In this document: positions 24,820-35,360 of the stretch, piece after piece
Layout: each line of letters opens with the position of its first letter
Numbering within the stretch: the stretch's first letter is position 1
Origin: Chionis minor
Lineage: Eukaryota; Chordata; Aves; Charadriiformes; Chionididae
DNA: 64,000 nt
Reading direction: 5' to 3'
NCBI GenBank assembly: GCA_013398295.1
Contig: VZSF01006856.1
Coordinates: forward strand, 279,561 to 343,560
Translations under genes and position numbers: made by a program
Notes under the pieces: generated by a model
Told to the model about the DNA's origin: nothing
Seen by the model: the letters and a program-made list of their open reading frames with translations, nothing else
Database searches by the model: none

Positions 24820-25230
24820 GCAGCGCCGCCTCTATCTTGATAAAATAGATCAGGGGATGAATTGATTTTCATATCGATTTACCCGGGCAAGGGAGGCGCG
24901 GGTGGAAATCGGGTGGCAGGGAGGGTTTTTTGTGAATTATTTAACCTGGTTGCGCTGAGGATGTGAAGCCGCCCCGGTCCCAGTTTGCTGCCCGGTGCCA
25001 TGCATCTCGCAGGGATGTGCCCGCCGGCAGCCGCCCCTCCAACGGGGCACCGCAGTGATCGCCCGGTATAAATAAAATCAGAAGGCTCCTATAAAACTCT
25101 GTTATTGCTGCGGCACAAAGTTAGAACCGCTTGAGGTTTCTGCTCCCTGGCTCTCGCGCGCGGCAATGAATATTTTATAGGAAAGGAAATACTTAGCGTC
25201 TGAATCTTTTTATAGTGCTGCTGCTCCCGC
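24820..25230. promoter_or_regulatory. Two candidate AT-rich elements
   Basis: AT-rich patches at about 24820-24960 (TTGATAAAATAGATC, GAATTGATTTTC) and 25065-25220 (TATAAATAAAATC, CAATGAATATTTTATAGG) flank a GC-rich segment. They may be one module. Confidence 0.33.
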
Positions 25231-25779
25231 GGGCGGGAACAGCTCTCTCGCCCCCGTGCCTGCCGTGGCCCCCTCGCCCTTCGCCGCTCCGCACGGGCAC
25301 TCACAGCTCCGCAGCCCTGGAACGTGCTGCGGGACATGCTGCAGGATGAGGGTCTCGACCTGTCGCATGGGCGTCAGGAGGTGCCAGCACAACTGCTGCA
25401 AAACGCACGAGGCCAGATTTCTGCCCCTGCCTTTCACTCCCCAGTCGCTACGAGACTCTTAAGGTTGCGTTGACGCGTATTTTTGTCTGTCTTCTCACTT
25501 GTGAGGACTCTGGGGTGTCGCTTGTGTCACGGTGCCCCCGCTGCGTTGGAAGGGGCTGAGGGCACGGGGGTGCGGGTGGCGGGGGGCGAACCTGCACAGC
25601 CCCTCGGCGTTGCGGCAGCAGCGCTCTGCCGCCGGCTTTGCCGCCGGGTCCACGGCTTCAACAGGTTTGGGGCAAAACGCCGCCGCGCCGGAGCCCTGCC
25701 GGTGGCAGCCAGGGGGTTGTTGCTTTTCCCCGGTCGCCGTGTGCCCTGCCAAGCTGCGCCCCAGCCCAGAGATGACAAA

Positions 25780-26130
25780 GTGCCCTTTAGTTAATTGCAG
25801 AACGGATCGCCTGGAGTTAAAAGTTCTGATTTATACGACTATGGCTCTAACTGCTCAATAACACGGGCCCGTAATCTACTTTCATTTCAAACAGAAGGGT
25901 GATTTATGGGGCAGCATGCCGCTTTAGCTCAGAAATGAGGTGTTCAACATATGCTCTGTTGACATAAATTTGGAATTTATCGCTCCTGTCAAAACTGCCT
26001 GTTGGACAAAGGTGCGCATTAAGGCAATAAATGGCTCGGAATAGTTTTCTGTCAAATTTCCTAACCATTGTATTCACTCCGTTTGAGGGGAAAAACATAC
26101 ACTTAAAAGTAATCAAACGGCTAAAAGCCA
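25780..26130. promoter_or_regulatory. Strong candidate enhancer with HOX/MEIS/TCF-like words
   Basis: A 350-bp island with posterior-HOX/CDX-like words TTTATGG (25903-25909) and CAATAAA (26025-26031), MEIS/PKNOX-type CTGTCA (25986-25991 and 26049-26054), CATATG (25948-25953) and a TCF/LEF-like ACAAAGG (26006-26012). CpG-poor, no open frame. PLZF is active in limb and axial HOX programmes, so HOX/TALE input is plausible but inferred. Confidence 0.5.
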
Positions 26131-27029
26131 TGCGTCTTGTTTGGCGCGGAGGGGAGGGGAGAGGAGGGGGTCTCCTCCCTGCTTCCCAAAAGGGGCGGCA
26201 GGAGGGGCTGAGCAAGGAGAGCTCCGCACATAAAAATAGCAGGAGGCGTTTTTGTGCGGGTTTTTAGGTGGGCACACCAGGAGTTTGCTGGCGCTGGGCC
26301 GCTTGCGGTGGTCTTTAGGTACCAGGACTGCACAGCCCTGGGAAGTTCCATGGAGCCCCCTGCATCCCTTGGGATGCTCTCCTGAGGCCCCGTGTCCCCT
26401 GGGAGCGGGCAGCGACGTTTGCCAACGACCCTGGCCCTTTCACACAAAGCACCCTGTGGGGAAAACTCATAATTTTTACACCGCGCGGTCTCACTGGAAT
26501 CGCCATCCCTTTGAAGTGCTTTTTGCGGGGCATTTACAGGCCTTTTTAATTACCGGCAGCTTGCGAGGGGCCAGCCTCCTGCCCGGCTTTTGTTTGCCGG
26601 AGCTGGGTGGGGAGGGGGTATCGCCCCTCAGTGCTTTATATCCCGCCTGGAGAGCCCCTCGCCAAACCGCTGCGCCAGGGCTCGCTCCAGAAGGTCGGTC
26701 CCAGCCCCGGTCCGGCATGCCACCAGCATCCTCGCCGCCCCGGGCGAGCCTCCGTGCCAGACCGCCCTCCGGCCAGGTTTCACTACCCGGGGGCTTCAGC
26801 GCTTGCGTGCCCCTCGAGCGCTGTGTGGAGCAGGAATTGCGGAGGAAAATCGTCTTTTGACAAAAAGGGCGCTTTTCCCAATTGCCGCTGCTCTCCACAG
26901 CAGGCGTCGTCTCGGCCGGTTTGTTTGTGGGGACCTTGCAGGAGAAAAGAAGTACGTGGAGTGCGATTTCAGTGTCAGATTGGAATAATAAAGCACGGTT
27001 TATTTTTTGGCGTTCGAGTTTGGGCGGCA

Positions 27030-27400
27030 TCGCCGAGCAGTGATGTATTTTAACGTCCTTAACCTCTCCCCCGCTTTCTAGAGGCACAACTTTAGAAGCA
27101 CATATTGATCTTTCCCCTCAGATCTTAACAGCCCCAGCAGCCGTAATACCTTGCTTACATCTGCCAGGTTTTTGTGCAGTTTTGCAACATCTCCTTAATC
27201 CGGCGAGCAGAAATAGAACATTTCAATCATATTTTGCTACCGGGAAACCGAGCAGATAAAGCGCTTTAAGACCTTGTTGAAAGGGACCGTGCAAGATGGT
27301 GAGCGATAAGATCGTCCTATAAGCAGGCGCCCAATGGAAAAATTTTGTTGCCGCTGAAATTTGTTGATAGAGATACTGCAAGTAAATTACTCGGCGAGCA
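27030..27400. promoter_or_regulatory. Candidate enhancer with GATA words
   Basis: AT-rich 370-bp block with AGATAA (27254-27259), GATAAG (27305-27310), TTGATAGAG and ACATATTGATC. The GATA clustering would suit haematopoietic expression. No coding potential and sharp borders. Confidence 0.45.
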
Positions 27401-27929
27401 CCCCGGCGCGTTAAAACAATGAGGAGGTCGAGGGGAAGTCGCAGCGCCCGAGTCAGATGGAGACGCAGGTTCCCAGCGGGCTCCTCCCGGCTCCGTGTTT
27501 TCCCCTCTCCCTGAGGGGAAGGTGGGAGAGGAGGTCTTACCCGCACACCCTTGTCTCGCACTGCACCGCGCGCGGGGCACCGAGTGCTGTCGTCCCCCAG
27601 GCTGTTAGAGGGGAAGACTGAATTCCTGCCCTTGGGAAGGTGGTCTCGGTTTAACCCGGCTTTTGGGGGTCCGTGCTGGGCGCAAGGCTGGTTTTGCCAG
27701 TATTTCTGTAGGTTTGGGCGACGCAGAGAAAGGAAACTCATCCTTTTGTGTTTCTTCTCTCTTTAAAAAAAAAACAAACCCAAACCTCCAAGTTTTACTC
27801 CAACTAATTATCCAATTACACTTTAATTCACTGAAAAGGCATTCTAGCCTCCGAGAGGCGAGCGCTGCAGTGCTGGCACGGGGGATGCTGTGCTCCTCCT
27901 AACAAAGTGGTTGAAACCCGGCGTTAAGT

Positions 27930-28200
27930 GCAGAAAGGAGCTCAGCCCAAGCCGGGGAAGTGTGACAGGCGTGTCCCTAATTAAGAATGCAAAATGAGAA
28001 GGTTGTCACTTATTTAGCTGACTTCTTGGCAGCAGAAGTCTGTCAGGAGGCTGGTGCTTTATTTATTTTTGCAAGGCGGATAAATCCTCTGGATTGTAAA
28101 CCTTCTTGGCCTGAATTCGTGCATGACTCTTAATCCTCCGCTATGACACAGTGAATTCAGGACAAGCCTGATTAATAATTACATTATGCAGCAAAGTTGA
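27930..28200. promoter_or_regulatory. Candidate conserved non-coding element, AT-rich island
   Basis: AT-rich, CpG-poor block with CACTTATTTAGCTGAC, CTTTATTTATTTTTGC, GGATTGTAAACC and GATTAATAATTACATTATGC. Flanks are GC-rich. Confidence 0.42.
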
Positions 28201-29539
28201 GAGTCGGAACCGACTCCTGCTCTCTTCTTCTCTGCTCCCGTCCTGCTCCGCAGCCTTTGCTCGGTGCAGAACGTCATCACGGGGTCTGCTCCTGCCGTCC
28301 GGCACCCCCGGCGTTGCCATTCGGCATCCCTGCAGGGCGGGATGCTCCGCAGGCGTGCACCCTTGCGAGGGAACGGGACCCCGTGCACCCTGGGGAAGGT
28401 TTTGGGCTCTGTGGAGCTGCAGGGGATGCTCCCGCTAGGGCTCAGTGCAGCAGCAGCGGCTTCGCACCGGTAAATCCCACACCGGGGGGAGATGAAGCTC
28501 ACGCCAAGGGAAATCTGCCCCAGCCCGGGCTGTGCGCAGAAGGCGAGCGATCCTCGCCTGGCTGGGGCCGAGCCCTCCCGCGGGAGCAGCAGAGGGAGGA
28601 GGGTTCGGCGTCCAGCCCCGGACAAGACCGTTTCTGTTTTGTCTTTGGCAACAAGGCAATAAAAATACGCTCGTCTTGTTGCAGAGCGATGATAAATGGT
28701 GGATGCGAGCAGAGGTCGGCACGCGGCGATTTGCTGTGTTACTCCTCAAACACGTACAAATACTTCTCTGTTTACAGCATCCGATTTTGAAACTTCGCAC
28801 GTGCTCCGGTGGCGAGCCCGCCCCCGGCCGTTGCTGCGAAGGGCTCGCAGGAAGCGCGGGGTGGCTGGCGGGCAGCAGCCAGCGCGCGCCGGGGGGCGTT
28901 TGTCACTCGGGGGCTTTTCACCGGCGCTGCTCTCGCGCGCGGAGACGGGCTGCGTTGCAAAAGCGTCCATTTGTCACCGGCCGACATGGTGAAATACAGC
29001 AATGAGCACCCACACCGGGCGTTGCGGGTGCTGCATGACGTGTCCCCCGGCGCTTGGAGCTGCCGCGGCTGTTTGAGGGGAGCGAGCCGTGGGATGCGCC
29101 TCTGCCGGGGGGTTGTCCTGGGGCGGCGGGGATGGTTCGTGCAGCGAGGTGGAGTGGAGGGTGGTGGTGTGCTGTGGGCTGGGACGGTCCTCCTACCCGG
29201 GTCTGTGCAAATGCCGGCTGGTGAGGGAGCTCCAGCCTGCCGAGGGTTGTCTGCTACCTGACAGCGGAGCATCCGCGGCAGAGAGGGGGAGATAACGTGG
29301 GTCTGGCCATTGCGGCCAAACCCAGCGTCCGCCATAGCGAAGGGGGGAGATGCTGCGCCTGGTACCCGCGAGCGATGCCCTGGGCAGAGGATCCCGCCCC
29401 TGCTCCAGAGGATGCTCAGCCCCTTGGCGGGATGCGGGATCGGGGATGCGGCTGGGCCGCCGCAGAAGGGAGGTTGTGCAATGCCGCCCGGGCGTAGCTT
29501 CGTTAGTGCCGCGCGGTGCCAGGAAATGGTGAGTGGCAT

Positions 29540-29960
29540 GTTTCCTGTTTGCTAGTTGGCGGTTAAGTTCTTTGCTTGTGATTTGTGTCACGCTGAATTG
29601 GGATGGAAATTGGGATTCAGTTAGAAATGCACACAAACAACCTCTTAATTTTAATTTTTTTTTTTTTTTTGGAGTACAGTACCTTTGTCAAAAGCGCTCG
29701 GTGCGTAGGGAAGAAGTTTGCCAACACTTTGCATTAACTCTAAAGGTTCAGATTTATTGGGTTTATTAAAAGAATCCAAGTGTATTCATGATAACTAAAC
29801 ATTAAACTGGAGAAGGTAATCTCATCCGTCCTGGGGAGTCACACGGAACCTCCAGTCCGTGCCGCTCCTTCTCGAACCAGAATCGATTCCGGGTGACGCA
29901 TAGATTGTGTGAAATACCGGGAGGTTTCCAGGGATTGTTTCGGGTAACCTTTCCCCTGCG
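29540..29960. promoter_or_regulatory. AT-rich region before the second coding exon, candidate element
   Basis: A 420-bp AT-rich region with a T-run of 18 at about 29653-29671, AGTTCTTTGCTTGTG, GGTTTATTAAAAG, TATTCATGATAAC and AAACATTAAACTGG. It ends 35 bp before the exon acceptor and could hold the branch point or splicing-control sequence as well as an enhancer. Confidence 0.35.
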
Positions 29961-29996
29961 CGCAGGAGGACTGACCCCTCTTGTGTTCTCCCCTAG

Positions 29997-30094
29997 GAAG
30001 CTGCACAGCGGGATGAAGACTTACGGATGCGAGCTGTGCGGGAAGCGGTTCCTGGACAGCTTGCGGCTGCGAATGCACTTACTGGCTCACTCAG
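29997..30094 (+). CDS. ZBTB16: ZBTB16 coding exon 2: end of finger 1 and finger 2
   Basis: 98 nt with acceptor TTCTCCCCTAG and donor TCAG|GTGGGT. The leading G completes the Arg418 codon. The exon then gives KLHSGMKTYGCELCGKRF and the rest of finger 2: zinc ligands Cys429, Cys432, His445 and His449, ending at Ser450 plus one base (phase 1). Fingers 1 and 2 are atypical in lacking a TGEKP linker (HSGMKTYGC instead). In the human PLZF-RARA leukaemia fusion the PLZF part ends just after finger 2. The intron that follows this exon is therefore the equivalent of the human breakpoint intron, which is family knowledge and not a property of this sample. Confidence 0.97.
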
Positions 30095-30096
30095 GT

Positions 30097-30133
30097 GGGT
30101 TGGAAGGGGGGGTGCTGGGGGGGGGACGGGGGG
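30097..30133 (+). promoter_or_regulatory. G-quadruplex motif immediately after a splice donor
   Basis: Four G-runs (3, 7, 9 and 6 long) separated by loops of 6, 4 and 2 nt begin 3 nt into the intron after the finger 2 exon. This meets the canonical G3+N1-7 pattern on the RNA-sense strand. Intronic G-runs near donors usually bind hnRNP H/F and aid donor choice. Confidence 0.7.
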
Positions 30134-31127
30134 AGGACGCTCTCTGTGCCCACCCAGAGATGCTGCAGCCGCCTGGCTCAGGCCTCTCCTCTAGAGGATC
30201 TGCCAGCGGAGCTGGCTGTGCCCTCCCCAGGACAGCACATTGCAAACTGGCTCTCCGGTGCCCCGTAATTTGGTTTATTTAAATTTTCTTTTTTGGAGTT
30301 TGTTTTCAGTTTCTTAATTGGGGAAATATTTTCCAGGCTAACAGCTCGGAATAACAAACTCTACGTACCGCGTGGCTGCTTGTTGTCCAGCCCTGCTGGT
30401 AGCGTGAGCGTTGCCTTCGCTTGGGCTCCTGCACGCGTCCCGGCACCGCGTTCCTTGCGTACGGGCTCCCGCCGCAGTTTCATTAGCAACACTGCTGCGG
30501 AATTAGGCGTTCTCTGCCTAATGAATCTAACTAGCAGGTTCACATGATGCAGGCCCTTTAATTAAATAGATAAGGAAGGGCTGGAACGCTGTGCTCGCTG
30601 GTGGGAAGACTTGTGCTCTGCAAGTCAATGTAAGCTGTTGTTCCCGTTGCGCGTGTGGACCCTTATACGGGGTGGGGGTTTAACGTGCAAAACATGCAGG
30701 TGGCCACCGGACCCCTTTGCTCAAATGCAGGTGGCAGTCCTTGTCCTGCTTCTTTGAGGACAAACCACTTGGTGTGGCAGGTACCACAGCCAAAGCTGGG
30801 CTTGCAGGTAGCTTTGCAAGGGAGCTGTGTTGCACGTTGTATTTTTATCATATATTTGTATCTACTTTTCCCCTACATTTGTATTTCTTTTTCCCACTCT
30901 GGCCCTTGTCCGTGCTGAGGGGTATAGGGCAGGGATGTACCTTGCCCAGACCCAGGGGACGGGCACGGAGCTGCCTTCCCCACACTCCTCCCGGCCAGGC
31001 GGCAGGTTCTGCATTTTGGGGTGTTGGAGCTGGCCCCAACCCTGACCCCATCCCCCCCCACCAATTCTCGGGAGAGGCACCGTCTCCCCGGCGTGCCCCC
31101 AGGCAGCGGCAGGTTGCTGGGGCTGGT

Positions 31128-31375
31128 CCCCGGGGTGCTGGTGTCCCCCTGAGACCAGGGTGCAGGATGCTCATCCCCAGAATGGTGGAGTCCCCTCCGG
31201 TGCTGGGGTGTGGGATGCTGGTGTCCCCCAGTACTAGGGCATGGGATGCCGGTGTCCCCCACAGTGCTGGTCCCTGGGATGCTGGTGTCCCCCTGAGACT
31301 GGGGCGCAGGGTGCTGACCCCCCCCACAGTGCCAGGACTCGGGATGCTGGTCCCCAGGACGCTGGTGTCCCCCCC
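31128..31375. repeat. GC-rich minisatellite, about 32-bp period
   Basis: About seven degenerate units of 30-34 bp built around GGGATGCTGGTGTCCCCC. Clear copies of the core begin near 31213, 31243, 31277 and 31341. Units differ by substitutions and small indels, so the array is old. No open frame is conserved across units. Confidence 0.75.
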
Positions 31376-31456
31376 TCTGTCACTGGCGCGCGCAGCTCGT
31401 GTTTGTTATGGTCGCTTTGGCTCGCAGCCCATCCCTGGCGGGCGGCCAGCTTTGTG

Positions 31457-31471
31457 GGTACAGTATGTACA
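31457..31471. promoter_or_regulatory. Glucocorticoid/progesterone-receptor-like element
   Basis: GGTACA-GTA-TGTACA. The left half is the optimal hexamer and the right half keeps TGT-N-C. The element is a near-perfect inverted repeat with 3-bp spacing, as required for GR/PR/AR dimers. Confidence 0.5.
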
Positions 31472-31859
31472 GTGAACGCTGAGCCAAGCTTGTCATCGCG
31501 CAGGATTAATTTTTTTTTTTTTTTTTTTAAATCCGGTGAGGGGGGAGGGCGGGGAGAGCTCTGCCCTGCGCTCGCAAACAGCCGCCGCGAATTCCAGCGC
31601 TGTTATTTATTAAAGCAGGAGACCTTTGCACCTCTCCCCTCGCCTCCCCCCTCCGCCAGCCCGGGATGAAGCGAGGTTGTGCCGGAGCCGTGGCGTGAGG
31701 GCTTGTTTTTGGCGCGGCAGCGCTCTGAAGGCAGCTTGCCTCCGCACTGACGGGCGATGTGTTTAATTGGGAGTTTGCCCCGTGGGGGAGAGGGTTGCGG
31801 TGGGATGGCTTGTGCCCCTCTCCCGGCACACCCCTGTGCCAGAGGTGGGAAATGATGGG

Positions 31860-32110
31860 TTTAACGTGGGTTGGCATCTCAGACTTCCCAAAGCGAGCGT
31901 TTACGGGGGATACTCACTGGTAAAGGTGCATCTAAATTAATGATCCAGTTGGGGACCAGCCCTAGGGGAGGTGGCGGTGCCCCTGCGATATCATGGGTGC
32001 TCGGCAGAGTTATCGCTGCAGCCGTGCAGGTGCAAGGTAAATACTCAGCCAAATGTTTACACTCCAATATAAAGCGTAAATATAAAGCCCTTAATGCCAT
32101 GCAAAGCCTT
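31860..32110. promoter_or_regulatory. Candidate conserved non-coding element
   Basis: Mixed block whose 3' half (32030-32110) is AT-rich: AGGTAAATACTC, CCAATATAAAGCG, AAATATAAAGCCC. Borders are less sharp than for other islands. Confidence 0.28.
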
Positions 32111-33035
32111 TCCCTACGTGCTGCCCGGCACCACCCGCTCCTGCCTGCAGATGCGCTCTCAAAAACCTGTAAAGATGGTATTACGAGTTGCCCCACTGCT
32201 AGGAAAACCGATTGCCGGGGAAAGCGAGGTGGGAAATGCGGCGCGTTGTGGCGAGGTTGAGGAGAGCCATCGATTTGACCCGGGGAGGCAGGTCCCAGGG
32301 GCGCCGCTCGCTTCGGGGACATCCTCGCGGAAGCTGGTGCTCGGTGGGCGCCCTCCTTCGCGTCCTGGGACAGCGGTTTCCAAGTCACCTGCTTTCCTCT
32401 TGGGTGCATCCCCGGGAGAGGGAGGGAAGCAGATTTCTGCCTCTCCATCTGGCCGGAGCCGCTGCCGTGGCCCCGTGGCTCCGGGCTGTGAGCCGGCAGC
32501 GCGCCGGGATGCTCGTGGGCAGTGTGCGGGCAGCATCCCGCAGCCCCCTGTCCTGCTGCCAACGCTTCCCTCCCCACCCAAATATGCTGGATTTGTCCTG
32601 TGTCATCAAGGGGGTGACAAAAGAGCCCCCAGGTCCTGCTGGGTGAGGGGTTGGGCTGTGCTGGGGGAGTGGGGGGCGCTCAGGGAGCGGGACGCAACGC
32701 GCCGGTGGGGACGGTACCCCGGGCAGGAAGGACAGGTGCATGCCACCCCCCTGTTTTGAGGGGAGGGGGCTCGTTGTCCCGCTGCCCCCCGCCTCGCTAA
32801 CGCGCGTCGCCCCCTCTCCCCACTATGTGTGGGGTTCTCTCCCGCGGGCGCCAGGGTCCCGGAGACGGGGGCGATGGTGGCTCTGGCCCCCTCGCCCCCG
32901 GCCGGTACCGCGGCGCTCCCCGGGGACGCCTCGGCCCCCCCGCCCCGGCTGGCCGGCGTCCCGCGCTCGGTCCCGGGTGATGTCAGCGGCCTGCCGGCAG
33001 GTCTGGATGTTCTGCCAGCATTCCCGCGTTTATGA

Positions 33036-33036
33036 N
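33036..33036. other. Unresolved base (N)
   Basis: A single N inside the GRE-bearing island, 28 bp upstream of the element. Confidence 0.95.
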
Positions 33037-33063
33037 TTATGATCATCCGCAGATGTGCATCCA

Positions 33064-33078
33064 AGAACACACTGTACC
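33064..33078 (-). promoter_or_regulatory. Consensus glucocorticoid response element
   Basis: The + strand AGAACA-CAC-TGTACC is the reverse complement of GGTACA-N3-TGTTCT, matching all 12 specified bases of the classical GR/PR element. ZBTB16 is known as one of the strongest glucocorticoid- and progestin-induced genes in mammals, so function is plausible. Occupancy is not shown by sequence. Confidence 0.65.
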
Positions 33079-33213
33079 CACAGCAGAAATTAATGCAGGC
33101 TTGACTGCCGGCCAAGCCGCGCACACGGGGGAGAGGAAGAAAGAAAACAAAAACTGTTTAATGCTGTTTATAAATTATACACTGGCTGATGAAAAATACA
33201 TTTCTCTCGCCCC

Positions 33214-33240
33214 NNNNNNNNNNNNNNNNNNNNNNNNNNN
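33214..33240. other. Assembly gap, 27 N
   Basis: A 27-base run of N following CTCTCGCCC and preceding TCCCCCCGCCCCCC. It is probably a C-rich tract that failed to sequence; the true length may differ from 27. Confidence 0.95.
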
Positions 33241-34659
33241 TCCCCCCGCCCCCCCTTCCATCCTCTCTGCCTCGAGAGCCTGAGCTGAGACCAGAAGAAT
33301 ATGGTTTGCTTTTTAGCTCCTGTTTTGGCTGGGTTCCTGGACCCGGCCGCTGGGTCAGAGCCAGCTGCTTTCTCCCCCCCTCTCCCCGGCCCTTACCTGA
33401 TGAAATATATTTATTTTTCACCACTTCTCCCCACTCCCCTCCTTCAGCCGCCCTTGTTGCTGAAGGCAGGGTGCGGAGCGGGGTGCCAGGACCCCTCGCA
33501 ACACGCCGCCCCCCCTGTACTGAACGCATCCCATGCGCATCCATCCGCGTTGATGCGTGGCCATCGCCGCCCACCCGCTTCCCCCAGCTTTCTGCTGGGT
33601 GGGGGGGACTCCCCGAAGTTGCCCTGAGGTTGTGGTGCCAGAGACACCCCCCTCCTCCTGGGGTGGTGGTGGGGTAGATGGGGCAAGAGCCCCCACCCCC
33701 CCCATCCCTCCCCGTACGCTCGCCAGCCATATACCCAGCTTTTGTGTTGGTTTGTTTTTTGGGTTTGTTTTTTTTTTTTTTTAATACCGCTAATGTTTAT
33801 CATTTGCCCAACAGGCTTGACAGATTTTGTTTCCTGTCGAGCGGCGCGGCTGCGGAGCCCCCCCGGTTGCCAAGGAGCCGCCTCCCCGCACCGTCACGGC
33901 CTGATTTGGTATTCCGCACGGCGCCCCGCCGCATTTCTGTATGCAAGACAAAGTGTTTTGATGGAGGACGATTGCAGGAGTGTCTGGAGGCTGTTTGGAG
34001 TTTTATGGGCTGTGCAGTACGCGCCGTGCTCGCTCGCCGCACGGGGCTGCTGGGGATGCGGATGGGGTCTGCCGTTTTTTCCCCGCCGAGAGGAGGCTGC
34101 CGGGGAGAGCAGCACTCACAGGGTGGAGGAAAAGGGAAAATTATTTAAGAACCTGCCTCTTTTTCGCTCCTGAGCTGAAAATCTGGATTTTATTTTTTTT
34201 TGTTCCATTTTTTTATATGCGAAAATACCCCCGGCTCTGCCAGCGCGGGAGTGGGCGGCACTGTCTGGCAGAGGTCGGGTCCTGATGTTGACGGTGGCTC
34301 TCCCCTTCTTGCCCATCCCCGAATCCCCCTGCTCCGTCGTTCCAGGTCCTTTCCCAAGCCTCTTCCCCAGCCCGGGGGATGCCAGCGGCGCATCCTTCCA
34401 TGGTCCAGACTTGCTCGGGGGATGCTCGCAGTGCTCGGGCGAGAGTGCGGCCGAAACCCCCCCAGCCTGGGCCAGCGCTCCCTGGGCTCGGGAGTCCCTC
34501 CGAACCCTCTAAAGCCGGCACCTCGCTCTTTTTCTCATATTCGATTATTGCCTTTTGATGGCACTTTGGGAAAAAAGGAGGCAAAGCCATTTGCCTCTCT
34601 AAATCCAAGCCTGCTCTGCAGCTGGGTCTTTTTTTGGCCTTTCTTGGGTTTCTCCGGTA

Positions 34660-35360
34660 TGTTTTTTTAGAGCAGAGATTTTCACGACTGTCTCTTCCAC
34701 TTGGGTGAAACAGGGGAGAAGAGAAATAATAATAATAATAACAGCAATAATAAAAATCAAAAAGCAGCTTGATGTGGGCAAAAGAAGAAAACAAGAGAAT
34801 GGGGTAGAGAACAGGCTAAATTTAAAATTGTAATTGGCTGACTTCCACAGGCTTGCGGGTGTTTTAATGACTCATAATAACTTCATTTAAAACCAGCTGA
34901 GCAGAAAATAGATTGGAGAGGAGCCTCAGGCCATTATGGATTTGTTTTTTTTTGACAAGCTCTGTTTTCGGCAGCCAGGAAGGCACTCGCGGAGGGCTCG
35001 GCTGCTTCGCTCTCCCGAGTTGGTGGTCTGCCCGACAGAGATTGTATAGAAACCAGGGCCGGCTGCTTTTTTTTTTTTTTTTTTTCCTCCCCTGATTAAA
35101 AATAGATGCCTTGAGGTATTATTTTAGCATCACTGTGGTTTGGTGCTTTTTTTTCTTTGCACTTTTGATGTGGTAAATGGAACATAAATAAAATTGTTTT
35201 TGAAATTACTGAATTAATTAGGTAGTAAAGCGACGACAGTGCATAAATTTACTTGGCAATTTTTTTTAAATCCATATTTCCCCCCCCCTCCACCTTCTTG
35301 CCAATTACAGCCTGTTAATAATATATAATCTGAAATTTTTATTAATTCTCTGTGCTGGGG
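34660..35360. promoter_or_regulatory. Long AT-rich region with AP-1 site and simple repeats
   Basis: 700 bp with an (AAT)n microsatellite at 34725-34741, an AP-1 consensus TGACTCA (34868-34874), GTAATTGGCTGAC, TGAATTAATTAGG (35211-35223) and T-runs at 34943-34955 and 35068-35086. Parts are simple repeat and parts look like a conserved element. Confidence 0.38.

Larger units (their letters stand above)
1451..29996 (+). other. ZBTB16: ZBTB16 intron after the first coding exon (28.5 kb)
   Basis: Phase 2, GTGAGT to CCCTAG. No coding sequence, RNA gene or complete mobile element is recognised. The GC-rich stretches, for example 1451-4700, 7600-9450, 9700-12980, 19900-21900 and 28250-29540, contain only short GC words, CpG clusters and simple repeats, and no feature I can name. 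Between them lie AT-rich islands listed separately as candidate conserved elements. Long open frames on both strands here come from the high GC content and stop abruptly at the islands. Confidence 0.9.
33000..33210. promoter_or_regulatory. Candidate enhancer carrying a consensus glucocorticoid response element
   Basis: An AT-rich island truncated at 33213 by the assembly gap. It holds the exact GRE at 33064-33078, an isolated TGTTCT half (33009-33014), ATGATCATCC, AAATTAATGC and TGTTTATAAATTATAC. A single N lies at 33036. The low CpG and mixed words are typical of conserved enhancers. Confidence 0.5.
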
